From Amblyomma americanum (taxonomy: Eukaryota > Arthropoda > Arachnida > Ixodida > Ixodidae), in NCBI RefSeq assembly GCF_052857255.1, contig NC_135497.1, forward strand, positions 346,096,299-346,160,298: a stretch of 64,000 nt of DNA, read 5' to 3'. Shown piece by piece: positions 26,741 through 38,427 of the stretch (its first letter is position 1; the number at the start of each line of letters is the position of its first letter). A program made the position numbers and the translations under genes. The notes below the pieces were generated by a model, which was not told the origin of the DNA, ran no database searches, and saw nothing but the letters and a program-made list of their open reading frames with translations.

Positions 26741-29700
26741 GGACCTGTAAACATGGGACCTTGGCACGTGCCGGAAGTCTCAACTCGGGAAGCAAAAAGG
26801 TTAGGAGAAAAACCGCTGAAGAATGGTTGCTTCATATAGAAGAGGACCGCACCCAACCCGCAACCCGGCGAGGGAGCCAGTGTCCAGTTACCGTCACAGT
26901 CTTTCGGTAGGGTGGAATGCCAACCTGGAGTGCATCGCATGTGGCACTGCACAGAATTCCAACCCACCTGCTACCTCCCACACGTATGCCGAGCTATGCT
27001 AATCACTACGACACAGCTCTGGTGCTGGTACAGGGTTTAGTTAACGTTTATATACAGTAATTATATTCAATGATAATAAGTTGTATCGCGGAAAATTCAA
27101 ATCAGTGCAATGAGTCGCAAACAGCTTTCGCCTTCCCGCGCTTAAGATATATCTAAGTGCCTCCAACGAATTTTTATTACAGCGCGGCACTGGGCGTCTG
27201 GGAAGCCTTGTGCTATGAGTCACCGAGGCTATTTGGTGAATCAGCTCGCCATTAGATGGTGAGAGCTGAGCCAAGCCTACTAAACTGGAGGAAAAGGGTA
27301 CGGATTATCGGGGACAGAAAGGCAGCGGGACAGGGGAAAAGGGAATGCTCCGGACGAGCATAGACTTTTAGACAATTCGGACACGCAAGGGACGGAAGAG
27401 GCGGTACAAATAAAAATGGGCAGGGGTGAGGGGTGTATTGAGGAGCGAGCGGCGAAGGATTAGCAGTACTAGCAGTAATCTCACTAGCACCCGTAGTTTC
27501 CTGTTTCTAGTGCTAGTAGGAGCAACAGCAGCCGCGCCAGTCGTTGCTGGGGTAGTAGAAGAGATAGAAGAAGCCTATGACTGTTCTAACAGCACTTTGC
27601 GTCACCTCTCTGGGATCACGTAATCCCCTTCTCGCCTATGAATCTGATCAAGGTCTTAAGTGTGTGCATCCGGGAAAGGGTACCGTGAAGATGGCGGGTC
27701 TGAATGGGTTTCCAGTTCTTCTGGTGTTATTATGATTGTCCCCGACCAGACGAGTTTTCGCCCAACTCTGGACTTCGCCTCTTACAAGTGTTTTAGAATG
27801 CTAGCTATTTTTTTTAGTGTGGTCTGTGCAATCCTCCTTTGCTAGCCACTGTTTTACAGTAAGCGCGAATCATTTTTTCCGCAAGCGAGTGCATTCTTTT
27901 TAAGTGTCTGAGCGTTCTAAACTACCATAACGAGCTACAAATGTCTCTCTTTACCATTAATCATTGGTGCGTAAAGTGGCAGACAGAATTAAAAAGCGGA
28001 AAAAATTTTTACTTTTAAGAATAACAGGCATGAAAACATATCAGTTATTTTGCTTAATGACAGCGTGCATAAACACAACAATGCAGGGGTGGAAAATCAT
28101 ACGCATCTTTGTGCTACGCTGAAAAACAGCCTCACGTGGCCTTCGCATGTCTGCGATGTCCGTTCATCGGCATTTGCGAAATTATAATTTCTTCCAGAAA
28201 GGCTTTTGTATGTATTTGTAGTGACGCTAAGCTACTCGCTGTAACATGCTTATTAAGTACTGTTATGAATACAGATGGCGACGTGCCGTCTGACCAGCCG
28301 AAGATCCGAAAGAACGGTGCCGCGCTGAGAAAGTGCCTGCGGGATCTTTCCAGGCTACGCTGGGAAAGGATGACTTCCCTGGCGACAGCGACGGAAAAAA
28401 AATTAAAGAATGATTCGCGTATGCGAAATCAAATGAAGAGCGTTAGCTAAGTAGATTTCCTCTATGTTGTCAACAAATTTGGAGGCCAATGTGTGCATTT
28501 CGAAATGACGATTCGTTTGGTACCACCCGCTTCCCTCTGCAGCCACTGGTTCGTCCGCCACGGCCCTGCGAAGGTCTCCCCCAATTACGGTTTTGAGGAA
28601 CAAATGTCGTCGGTACGAATCCCTCACACACACCAGGCTTCAACTCGCATAACAAATTTGTACGCCGAATCATGCCGATTCGTTTAACTTCACTCCGAAC
28701 ACTCTGCGCTAAACGGTTGGGTCACAATTTTGTCACAAATTTGTCGACAAGGACGACGTCGAGTGAGGAAGCACGCTTCGAGCCCTGACAAAAAGGCTCA
28801 TTCAGTCGCTCGTCGCTATGAACTTTTAACGCCTTTCCCTTTTGGTCTTCGAACATTTCAGTATGCAAATATGTTTTCGTAAAAGTGCCATTAAACCCGC
28901 TTGTTTTCGTTTTCCACGCCTCCAAGCTTAAGTCCTTCCACGGCCCGAAAACTAAGACAAGCTACCAAGTGGAGCGCGGATTCGAGGTAGCCTGCGCGCC
29001 ACGACAGTGCCAATTTTAGTTTGCTTCAGGTGTATACGATTTGTAAACAAAAATGACTAAATATAGAGTTTGCAGATGACTGAATGAAAAGCAGCTTAAT
29101 GTACTGCGGATGAGTGCCAAAAAAAATCGATTCTTCTACTACCCCAACACTCAGTGCCTACGTAACTGGTAATATCTGCCAAGGTAAGAAGTTTACTCGC
29201 CAAGCTAGGTACAAACTAATTGCCTACCATCACAGAGTTTGGCGCACATTTAAGAGACCTGCGTGCCGCAAACGAGAACACACGAGTTTACGTCGTCGAA
29301 AATATGAGGACAGCGAACAAAAATCCGCTGATGACCGGCGTAGAGCGCTTAGCTTTGCGCGTGTTGGGTGATGCCCTGTCCACTTCGCTCGGCAACGGCG
29401 GCGTCAGTGTAGACAGCTGTACGCTCCGCTTTCCTCCTATCGTCAACAAGAATCTCTCCTTACCGGTCGGAAAAGAAGCAACTTGACCCTTCTAGCAGGA
29501 TCCTCTACGCCTCTCCAATCGCGACGCATGGTCCGGCGGCAGTGGGAGACAGCGCTTCTACTGTGCATGCTATGTTTGTGTGCGCGGCAGCCTTGGGGCG
29601 AAGCGACGAACAGACGCAGCGCGCCATATAAATAAGGTACGTTTAGCGCTGGTGACCAGCCAGTGCCGTACTTCAAGGAAGCGCTCTCTCACGACTTCCG

Positions 29701-30388
29701 GGATTAAAACCCCTGACGCCCAGCAACGAACTTGCGAGGAAGCGCGGGCCAGTCTTCGGGACGGCCTCATTGTGATCCTCCGGTCGTCAGACTGTCGCAG
29801 TGCCCGGTGATCAATTTGAGTTTCTGTTATTTGCCTTTCCCTTGGTTTAGTGCAGTATTCTTGTTAGTTTTCTTTTTGTATCCTATTATCTATTAAGTGT
29901 TATGTTATTTTTTCATTGTTCTTTTTAACACATTGGACATGTTCTTATGAGTGATTTGTAATAGCTCTGTAGCGCAGCTTATTGATTGTTCAGTGGACCA
30001 CTGCCTACGACCCATTATCTCGCTTGCCACCGGCAAAAGCTGGGCAGCAAATGACCACCATCTTTATAACTACGGATAGTTGGATTCCCGCTGAGCTTGC
30101 CACTGGACGAAGGCATCTCCTGTCAGACCGGATCATCTACCTCGATACTATTTAAGGGTGCCTGGGTACGCACATCACCCGTTTGTGTGCGACACCTATG
30201 CACGGGAGTGCAATTGAATGTTCATTCTGATGAAATACAAACTCAAATTAATTCTGATATCAACAAGTGGCCGGTAAATAAGCAACCGACCTAATTCTTT
30301 CACCGCCATGCACAAGAAATTAACAACTGTAGTATACGATGGAACTATAGACTCTATTAAGGAGCGCGCACAACACCAATAAAAAATT
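26741..30388. other. Intergenic DNA, no gene recognised
   Basis: Frames are all under about 115 codons. At about 29560-29810 there is a TATATAAATAAGG motif followed by a 76-codon Arg/Ser-rich frame, which could be a degraded element leader, but I cannot identify it. The rest shows no gene, RNA or element terminus. Confidence 0.4.
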
Positions 30389-30850
30389 AGAGGGCGCACT
30401 TAAGCTCTGCCTTAAGGGTATGACGCGATACCGTAACGAATTAATTCCCATCTGCGCAGACGGTCACCCTCTATTTTACATTCATAGATTCCTCGGAGTC
30501 CTCATACCCCTCCTGGCGCAGTGGTGCAGTGGTTAAGCGATGCGCCGCTGCCCTTCCAACGGTGGGCCTTGTGCGACACAGGTTGCTCTTCCCGAGCGAC
30601 CAATCGTTAATTTATGTGCCACCTGTTGGGAAGTTTGCTCACAATCCGGTGGGCAGGCTGTGATGACGCCGCAAGGCCACGTGATGTACGTAAGTGGCCC
30701 ACCTGCCTCCCAAGTTGCTCTCTGGGCACCACCTGCCAGAGTCATGCTCGTGATTTTTCGCTCATAACGCGGACAACGCCGACGCCGACACCTGCAATGC
30801 CGGCACCGGATTTTCTGGTGAACACGGCCTTTAACGATATCGCGTTAAAA
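30389..30850 (+). repeat. Interspersed ~455-bp repeat, copy 3
   Basis: It begins AGAGGGCGCACTTAAGCTC and ends TTTAACGATATCGCGTTAAA. The phrases TGGCGCAGTGGTGCAGTGGT and GGTTGCTCTTCCCGAGCGAC are shared with copies 1 and 2. All three copies lie in the same orientation within 12 kb. Confidence 0.8.
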
Positions 30851-31544
30851 CGCGCCTGTTCAGTCCCTGTGCAGCGCTTGACAATAGCTTGTTCATTGGC
30901 ATTGTAAAATGAAGGAACATAAAGAAACATATTGTGAAACACATGGTACTAATTCGCATTCCGCAAACTGTCATTGGCCGAAACTCTTCGCTAGGCTGTA
31001 ACGTTTCAAACTTCAAAATCTTCCCTTAGGATACACAGTCCACTGGCAGAACCATCATAAAGATGGCGGCGTATGAACTCTCGCACATGATCGGTTACAA
31101 AATGTGAACTCCAAATTAAGCTCAGGTCTCTTCACAATCCATTTTGTGAATAATAATATTTTGGGGTCGAATTAGCCTTCCGGTGGGCTTTATTTAGAGG
31201 CTGCTTACTCCCACCAGTACAGCTCAACTACATTGTTTGTCGTGTTCGCCGTCCGCTGTCGCAAAGGAAACACATCTCGCTAGGAGCCGACTTCAACATG
31301 CAGTACATGTTGTGGACTAACGGCAATCTTTTTGAAGTAAACTGCTGGTCGCTTCATTTTATCTTGCATAAAACTGCTCACATTTACGGGCTTTGTTAAT
31401 ATGCGCACGTTCCTACGCATTTTGTTCTGCATGTTGCATTTGATTGGGTTGACTATTGTGCAATCGAAATTATTCACCTGTGAAGATTGTAAGATCGCCT
31501 GGAATCATAATTCTTGCAGAAGCATTCCTATCCAAACGAAAAGT
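30851..31544. other. Intergenic DNA, nothing recognised
   Basis: No gene signal; only short frames. Confidence 0.45.
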
Positions 31545-31805
31545 TGATGATCACGATAGTGAATTTTTATGGCGCAAGGGCATCTGCGGCCAAAGAACGC
31601 CATGGCACATGGCATTTTCGTTTGCTCAAGGTGGGGTGGAAGACCCATATTCCAAGAATTTCACCCTGAATTAAGCGAGCACCAGGCGAGGGGAAGATTG
31701 TACCCGTAGTATCACCGGGCGGCACCCGGCGGCACTGGAGATCGAACCCCGCACCTCCCGCAAGCAAGTCGGATGCTCAACCACTAGGCCACCGCTGCTG
31801 TCAAA
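31545..31805 (-). repeat. tRNA-related SINE, minus strand
   Basis: On the minus strand the head reads GGTGGCCTAGTGGTTGAGCA (box A) and, about 35 bp on, GGGGTTCGATCTCC (box B), followed by AGTGCCGCC. A non-tRNA body of about 180 bp follows, with GGGTGAAATTCTTGGAATATG and GCCATGTGCCATGGCGTTC phrases, ending near GCCATAAAAATTC. A second, more decayed copy lies at 57590-57848. I see a Pol III-type head, not a mature tRNA gene. Confidence 0.8.
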
Positions 31806-31869
31806 CGAAAAGTAGTCGCGATGCGAATTCTTTGGATAGGTTACATGGTAGAGGCGACTATAATGTCAT

Positions 31870-32054
31870 CGTTGCTGGTACGGTATGGCACGGTATGGCA
31901 AGGTACGGCACATGATACGGCTGGGTACGGATGGCATGGTTTGACATGTGCTGTGGTATGTTATAGCATGGTATGGCATAGCTGTTACGACTGGGTACAG
32001 TATAGTACTGTATGACATGTGGTATAGTACGTGGTATTGTATGGTATGGAATTT
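31870..32054. repeat. Degenerate GGTATGGCAC-type minisatellite
   Basis: About 185 bp built from variants of a roughly 10-bp unit (GGTATGGCAC, GGTACGGCAC, GGTATAGTAC and similar). It separates two minus-strand SINEs. No coding potential. Confidence 0.8.
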
Positions 32055-32290
32055 GGGGTTTAAACTCCCAAAAAAGCACGTGCTATGAGACTTGCTTCAA
32101 TGGAGGGCTCCGGAATAATCTAGACCGCCTGGGTTTCTTTAACATGCTCTGGCAGCCCAACGGACGCGGGCATTTTGGCTTCCCGCCTGCGTCTAAATGC
32201 ATCCACCATGGCAGAAACTCGATCCCCGGTCCCTAGGCTCAGCAGCAGAACACCATAGCCACTAAGCCAAATCAGCGGGTATCTGGCAGA
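32055..32290 (-). repeat. tRNA-related SINE, minus strand, diverged
   Basis: On the minus strand it starts CCCGCTGATTTGGCTTAGTG with a box B-like GGGATCGAGTTTC, then GCATTTAGACGCAGGCGGGA, TGTTAAAGAAACCC and CCGGAGCCCTCCATTG, ending at TTTTTTGGGAGTTTAAAC. The block order matches the 41885-42135 copy. Divergence is substantial. Confidence 0.75.
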
Positions 32291-32636
32291 GTTATTCTTA
32301 TTTCCAAGATAACCTCTTCTCTACAGTAGACAGGCAGTGGACAATGCTGCCGCTTCCGAAACCGCAGCAGCTAGGCGGCTACAGGTAAAATAGCTAGCGG
32401 GAGGTTTGAATTTTTAGAAAGACCAGAAGTTAAGCACTACCCGTGGCTCTGTTCTGCTGGAGTTCTCAGTTGTTTGGGACTGTCCAATTAAAAAACTTGC
32501 GAATCCTTAAGTAGCGCGCACCTGCTGCTGCGTGACATTTAAGGAAACACTACTCTGATCGTTAAGGTGTTTCCGGCAAGATTAATCTCACCCGAGCAGA
32601 GCGTGGATAGGCCAGTGGTGACATGAATAAGATAGA
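32291..32636. other. Intergenic DNA, nothing recognised
   Basis: Short stretch between a SINE and the 3' end of the decayed LINE; no gene signal. Confidence 0.45.
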
Positions 32637-32654
32637 TTTTTTTTCAAGCGACGT

Positions 32655-33383
32655 TTATTGCCTCGGGGCATAAAGGTGATGAAATGAGAGATGATGAAGA
32701 TGCTTAAATAAATGAAAAAACGTCGGCTGATCTATTGAAATCAAGCAGTGAACGATGATATGGACCCTGTGTCCAGGCAATATAGGAATCCGATTTTCCG
32801 TTGAGAGACCCACCGCCGCCAGGTGCTGAATTCTCGTCGGCTTTAGCGCCGGGCAAGCCCACAACAGGTGGTGGATATCCGCCTCACAGTCTCTGATCTT
32901 GCAGACTGGACACCCGGGGCGGGGATATAAATCTTTGAAATGTGGCCACTTGCGTGTAACAGATGGAGTTAGGGCAACTCCGATCCGTATCCTCCGAATC
33001 ACAACCTCCTCTGCACAGGTAAGACCACAGGGGAGGGTTACCGCACACGGATGGATTAGAGCCAATGTGCGGCGCCGGAGGTGTTCCTTTCTTGTTAAAA
33101 GGAGGGTGGTGTCATCCAGAGTGAGGACTCGAGGCAAAGACGAGTCTGGAGTCGAAAGGCGGGTCGCAGAATCTGCGCGGGTTTGTGCGCTCAGGAGGTC
33201 ACGCGGGACCCACTCAATACGGATTTGCTGCGGAATGCGTGCCGCTAGACGACGGATGTCTTGGCAGATTTCTGGGGCGCGACTGACGCGTCGTAGTAGG
33301 CGTGTGACGTGAAGGGCGTCGGTGCGGACGAATGAAAATGCGGGCCGTAGGTAGCATGGGAACGGCGGCAAGCATCTCCGCAC
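32655..33383 (-). pseudogene. LINE ORF2 C-terminal region (RNase H end and zinc finger)
   Basis: A 242-codon frame covering the end of the RNase H domain and the tail of ORF2. It contains WVPRDLLSAQTRAD and a Cys/His cluster (CPVCKIRDC, then HHLLWACP) like the C-terminal fingers of I/R1-type LINE proteins. The N-terminal part overlaps the RNase H segment in another frame (33214-33621), so at least one frameshift separates it from the rest of ORF2. Confidence 0.75.
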
Positions 33384-33621
33384 AGAAGGAGGAAGGTGGT
33401 TCTGAGAGGCGAAACCTTGACGTTTTGTTCAGGGCAGGCTTGCAAGGGCAGTAAACTGCCGTTGTTGTTTCGCAGGCCTGGATGCTTGCGTCAACGTACA
33501 TAACGATGGAGCCATGCGGCAGATTGGCGTCTTGTTCTGTAATTCGGTCGCGAAACGACGATGCCGCGCGGGTAGATGATGGCCGACGTAGATCACTTGG
33601 TTTGTTGTCGCTTAGCTGCAC
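33214..33621 (-). pseudogene. LINE ORF2 RNase H segment
   Basis: The frame includes IVMYVDASIQ, matching the first RNase H motif with its catalytic Asp, then loses its frame downstream. The homologous continuation is picked up in the frame of the 32655-33383 segment. Known of the family: RNase H helps remove the RNA template after reverse transcription. Here it is inactive because of frameshifts. Confidence 0.65.
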
Positions 33622-33641
33622 AAAACGCTAGGCAGGAAGAA

Positions 33642-34666
33642 TTAGGGGAGAGGGGGCGGCTGTAGACTGGAGTGCGATGAAGCATATGCCCTGAGTGCAC
33701 ACGTTTTGTGTGTAAGGTTTGACTTTAGGCGGCGAGAATCACGTCGTTGCTGCACCAGCTCATCTAGTGTATTCAGCTGCGCATGTTCTTGGAGCGCCAT
33801 GATCGGGGTAACGCGGAAAACGCAAGTGGTGACCCTCATTGCCTCTCGATTAACAGCTTCTAGGTGATCCCATTGAGCCCTTGTCAAATGCTGGAATTGG
33901 ACTTGGTAAACGAGCCGCGGTTCCACAACCGCCCGCACCAACTGTCGTACAACATGAGAGCGGGCTCCGCCTGCTTTATGAGCAATGCGTCTAATCAGAC
34001 CCAACGCCTGAATTGCTTGCTTCTTAGCCCGAGAAAGCCAAGCAGTACCTGTTCCTGACTCGTGTATTTTCAAGCCCAAGATTTTTACGGTCGAACTTTC
34101 TTGAATTCGAGTTCCGGATAGATGGAGACGAACTGGTGTTGCAGCGAGTTTGCGGCGCCCCCAGCGGTTGGCGACTGATATGAACGTGGTTTTGCTCACT
34201 GAAAGCTAAAGACCATTTGAAGAAGCATAAGTCGACGTAATATATATGGCTGGTTATAGGGCTGCTGCTTGAGTCATCAGATCGTTGTGAGTTCTCCACA
34301 CTGTTATGTCATCAGCATACAATAAGAACTTAATCTCAGAGGCATCATGTACGCGCCAAGCATGGGAGATAAAGCAATATTAAATAATGTCGGCGATAAC
34401 ACCAATCCCTGGGGAACGCTGCGAAGAGGCACAAATGATCCGACGGCCTCACCAGTGAGGCGTATGACAAAGTGTCGTTCTTCAAGGAAGGATTTAACAA
34501 AATTGCGCGCTATAACGGGGAAATGCAGCATGTCAAGCGATTCTAGGATGGCAGCATGACTGATATTATCGTACGCCTTTTCAACGTCAATGGCCAGTAC
34601 AGTACGCACATTGTGGCTGCGAGTTGAGGCCAGAACTGCTGACGCCAAGACAGCCATCTTCTGCAC
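33642..34666 (-). pseudogene. LINE ORF2 RT segment, palm and thumb
   Basis: From right to left the frames show VRTVLAIDVEKAYDNISHAA (RT motif A with its Asp, residues in the frame 34304-34666), VPQGLVLSPTLFNIALSPML (motif B), and a YADD motif C readable in a neighbouring frame near 34312-34325. The thumb region follows (33642-34199, with LGLKIHESG and RLVYQVQFQHL). At least two frame changes occur inside this stretch. Functionally it would have copied element RNA at the target site. Confidence 0.8.
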
Positions 34667-34688
34667 CTATGGACGTTCGAAAGCCAAT

Positions 34689-35562
34689 TTAGGCGGAATG
34701 GCAGAAACCATGGTGCTCAAGCCACCACGACAGTCGTGTAGCAAGCATTTTTTCGGTAAGTTTGCACAATATTGGCGTAAGCGATACAGGCCGGAAATTT
34801 CCGATGTCTATTGGCGGCTTCCCCGGCTTTGGTATGGGGATCACAATAGCCGATTTCCAGGTTTCTGTTACGACGCCTTCTATCCATACCTTGTTAATGG
34901 TGGCGAGGAGTTGAGGCAGTACAGCCAAACTTAAGTTCTTGTAAACCTCGTACGGAATGGAGTCCGGACCGGCGCAGTCTTTCGACGGGCCTCATCTATT
35001 GCTGCAAGCAACTCGGGCATTGAAAATGGGCTTGCAATTCCCTCGGTCGCGGATGTAGACGGAAGCTTATCGACATATGCTGCAATGGCAGCCAAGGGTG
35101 CTCCTATGACCCTTGGAGGCAATACATCATACTTGGGGAAAAATTTCCGCGCTGCCTCTCTGGCGAAATCATGCGGAGCTAAGTCAGCTAGAAAGCATGC
35201 TGTGGCCGCAGCGTAAGGACCACGGGAACCATGTTGCATTGCACGGAAAGTTCGTCAGAGAGTAGCATTCGATGACTTTGTCGAGAACTGTTGACACCAC
35301 GTATGCCACTGCGTCGCGAGAGATCGCGTTCATATCTGCGAGCCTTGGCAGTAAGGTAATTCAGCCTTGTTCGTGCTTGCGCAGAAGTCGGGTCTCGGGA
35401 AGCTGCCGTATCCGCTTGTCGGCGAGCAGCCCACAGGTTAAGCAGACCCACATCCGGCGCCGGGCGATTCACGTCCATCCAGGTGGTGGTGGTGGTAGTG
35501 GTTTTATTAAAAATAATAGAAAAAAGGAAGGAAAGATTTTTGCTAGCCCCGGCATCTGCCAT
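34689..35562 (-). pseudogene. LINE ORF2 RT N-terminal segments
   Basis: Segments 34689-34928 (ETWKSAIVIPIPKPGK, then NFRPVSLTPILCKLTEKML, the RT fingers), 34931-35239 and 35188-35562 (start of the EN-RT linker) lie in order on the minus strand in different frames. The order and motifs fit one ancestral frame broken by indels. Confidence 0.75.
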
Positions 35563-35572
35563 CGATACTGAA
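35480..35572 (-). repeat. Short retroposon insertion with an (ACC)n tail inside the LINE
   Basis: On the minus strand a stretch with GCTAGCAAAAATCTTTCC, TTTTTAATAAAACC and a terminal (ACC)n run interrupts the LINE ORF2 linker. The (GGT)n run is at 35482-35502 on the plus strand. LINE-like coding resumes on both sides. This looks like a truncated LINE or SINE 3' end with a trinucleotide tail. I could not fix its 5' border or a target duplication. Confidence 0.5.
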
Positions 35573-35627
35573 GCACCTGAGCTGGGGCAGCGGAAATAAA
35601 GGACAGCAGGCAGAATGAGCAGTAGCC

Positions 35628-36500
35628 TTATTCAGCGCAGTTTGTATGCAGTCCACAAGTAGTGTAGATGATTGCAGAGCGAGATCTTCGAAGGTGGTGC
35701 GAAACGTGTCCCAATTGACCACAGAACACTACGGCGTAATCCGCGGGCCATTGATGCATGGAGACCGATGATGATAGGATGGTAGTCAATACCCCAGCAG
35801 TGTGGCTCCAGGTGCTACGAAGGAGTACCGGGTCCTGACCACCACGTAAGGACCGGAGCATATGTTGGACTGCGAGCATGGCGCACAGTCCGCGTTGCTG
35901 AATCTGGATGGTTGAGTAAAAGAAACAGCGCATCCGCGAATGCGTCCCGCACACGCCTACCGCGGGGGCTTGAAGTGGGGTACCCCCAGTCCGGATGAGG
36001 GGCGTTAAAGTCACCACCAATTGAAATAGGCCACCCTGGGTGTTGTCGTCGTAGAGTTAATAACTACCCCAGATTGATGCAGGAGGGAGCTCCACCGGCG
36101 GGTCTTACATAGTATGACACGGCCACAATAGTTGCCTTGGGAAGCTTCACAGCCACTGCGACTACCTCTTGATATGAGGTGCACTAGTTTTCTAGAGAGA
36201 GGCGATTTTGAGGAAAACGCGCATCAGCGTATACCGCCGCCTTTCCCGGAGGGGCAGCAGTGTGCACACGACGGTCGTTCATTGAGAGAGACATGTATCC
36301 ATTAAAGCCCGAAATGGATGGCAAGGCATTGGTCTCCTGCAGTATCAGGCCCACACCTGGAGCTTGTTCATTCGAAGTCGAGATATGAGCTCTCCCAGCT
36401 TTGTGGGGAGGCCTCTGCAGTTCCATTAGCGCACATGACAACAACGTGTACTGGTCATTTTCGATTAGGCTTCCAAGCGTTGCAATAGAACTGATGTCAG
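35628..36500 (-). pseudogene. LINE endonuclease remnant
   Basis: Segment 36184-36444 carries GVGLILQETNALP, the QET motif of AP-like endonucleases, and lies just left of ORF1. Segment 35628-36020 would hold the later endonuclease motifs. It is out of frame in places, and part of the domain between them seems deleted. The domain would nick target DNA to prime reverse transcription; this copy cannot. Confidence 0.65.
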
Positions 36501-36696
36501 GTTACATAACTGGTTTACTATAAATCGGAGGAGGGATGTTGTTGAGTTATCCTGCAGTGCTGCAGAAGACCTGGTAGAGTCTGCGAAAAACGCATGAGGG
36601 CTGGACGCAGTCGATGGCGCTGCAGCGTTGACTGGCGGGGAGTAGGGTTCCGCTGGTTGTCTACGGCGAGCAAGCAGTTCACGGCGTTGCCGTAGC

Positions 36697-38221
36697 TTAG
36701 AGACCTCGGCTAAAAGGCGGGCAATTTACCTCATGCAGAGGTTCCATCCAACATGCTGTGCTTTTGTGCAACTTGAATGCGGCGGTGATCCTTGCGCACT
36801 TTATCAATGTACGACTATTGGGCAGGGGCTGCAGGTGGATTGGGCTCAGGAAGCTCCGGCCAGTCGTCTTCATCCCACTGGAGAGCCGCAAACCTGTTGG
36901 ATGTCTGTATCGGGGCTCTGTTTTCATTCGGAGGCACTTGCTTACGGATCCCACGCCGAACCTTCTCAGTTGATTTCTGTTTTGTTGGGCAAGTTGGAGA
37001 GGTGATCTCGTGTCGTCAGTCTTGCAAAGTCCGCACCTGTAAGACGGTGTGCCTTGTGGCCGAGCCTCATCTTGCGTTGCAAAAGGGCATGATCGGCGCA
37101 TGTGGCCAGGTCTGAAACAGCTGTAGAAATAGACAGCACTCGGTTTGTAAGGGTTAGGCCGCAGAATACAGCCATAGTAGTAAAGTCGTTCTGGAAGAGT
37201 TGGTGGGCCTTGTAGTGTGACAATGCACGAGCGCCCCTTTCCCATATACCGCGCTTGAATGACACGGTGGGTTGGACAGTACAACTCACGCTGGAGGGTC
37301 GTCTGGTCTTCGGCAACGTCGACGTTGTAAACAACACAGCGTTGTAGGTCCGAAGCTTCTACTAGGTACACCTGGACTGGCACCGAGATCTCGCTTGTAA
37401 TCGATATGCACTTGAGCGTTTGCAGACGCTCGACAGCAGCCAAAGTCGGGAGCCACACAGCGATGATATTAGATTTCGTTCTAGACGTGAAGCCACGAAA
37501 ACCTTTGGTCCCAAGACACTCGTCCAGCTTTGCCTGAAGAATCCAGTTCGGAATGTCTGTCAGGCTTTTGGCTGCCAGAGCTTTAATGGCCACTTTATAC
37601 GATACCGATCCCGATGTCGGCACCACCACCTGGATGGCATACGCTGGGCAGGAACCCTTGCCTTGTTAGCTGCAGTTGACAGAAGACGAATCCTGTGCAG
37701 TGTCCCCTGATGGACGCTTTTGAGAATTGCGTGAAGCCGGTGGCACGGATGGAGATGCTGAAGACAGGTTCATTGGAGAACTCTCCTCCTCACGCTGCAC
37801 GGTTGAAGCCCCATCCAGCAGTGGAGGCTGGCCAGCCGTTGCCGAGTTCCGCCCAGAGGGCAGATCACTCATGGGCTGAGGTGCATTTGGAGAAGACGGG
37901 TATGTGCGCTGCCACTGATGGACCGGGAGCAAGAACCAAGAGCTGGGACCCAGGCTCAGTCGTCAAAAGAGGTGTTGCTGAAGCCGTCGTGAACGACGCC
38001 GGCGAAGCCACCTCTTCCAGCGCGTCACCGGTGGCCCTAGGCCTAGCCTCGGAGCCCAGACCAGCTGCCGGGATGACTGAAGTACATTTGCTGACTGCGA
38101 CCCAGTCAGACGGCGCATGAGTTCCAGGAGCTTCCTCAGGTGGTGTGAAGTCAATTCTCTTGATATAAGGAACGTATATACGCTGATGGCGAGATTTTTC
38201 ATTGGAGCGATGTGCAGCCAC
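36697..38221 (-). pseudogene. LINE ORF1 (Gag-like, zinc knuckle), broken
   Basis: Three frame pieces in order: 37865-38221, 37666-37932 and 36697-37629. The last and longest (310 codons) contains KLDECLGTKGFRGFTSRTKS, a hydrophobic core region, and a zinc-knuckle region FYSCFRPGHMRRSC. The first Cys of that CCHC motif is Phe in this copy. A second CGLC pair follows. A stop near 37666 separates it from the Pro/Ser-rich N-terminal part. ORF1 proteins of this kind bind element RNA in a ribonucleoprotein particle. Confidence 0.75.
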
Positions 38222-38364
38222 CTTAGCAGGCCACCTTTGCTTACAACTTTTTTGTGAAACAAAAAATTATACTGGGTATCCCCGAGGAAAAATCTGAGCA
38301 AAACCTTGAGATAAATTTAAAAGTACTGAAGTACTTGTACCTACCTTTTCTGACAGATAAACTC

Positions 38365-38427
38365 GAATGAATGAATGAGTGAATGAATGAATGAATGATT
38401 GATTGAATGAATGAATGAGTGAATGAT
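38365..38427. repeat. (GAAT)n microsatellite, imperfect
   Basis: About 63 bp of GAAT/TGAA units with a few GAGT and GATT variants, just right of the LINE 5' region. Confidence 0.9.

Larger units (their letters stand above)
32637..38221 (-). mobile_element. Decayed LINE with EN, RT and RNase H (I-clade-like)
   Basis: A non-LTR retrotransposon read right to left. In order it has an ORF1 with a zinc-knuckle region (38221 to 36697), an AP-type endonuclease remnant (about 36500 to 35630), RT segments (about 35480 to 33640), RNase H (about 33621 to 33230), and a C-terminal zinc-finger-like region ending at 32655. The 3' end has AATAAA on the minus strand at about 32650 and an A8 tail (T run 32637-32644). 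An RNase H after the RT is known for I-clade and related LINEs. Frames are broken many times by shifts and stops, so the element is dead. I could not find the 5' terminus or a target duplication. Confidence 0.85.

Noticed and set aside
29220..29810. Degraded element leader with TATATAAATAAGG and an Arg/Ser-rich frame
   Set aside because: No terminus, repeat partner or domain was found in the window, so there is too little to call a feature.
31730..31805. Possible minus-strand tRNA gene
   Set aside because: Good boxes, but the body continues as a SINE with a second copy at 57590-57848.
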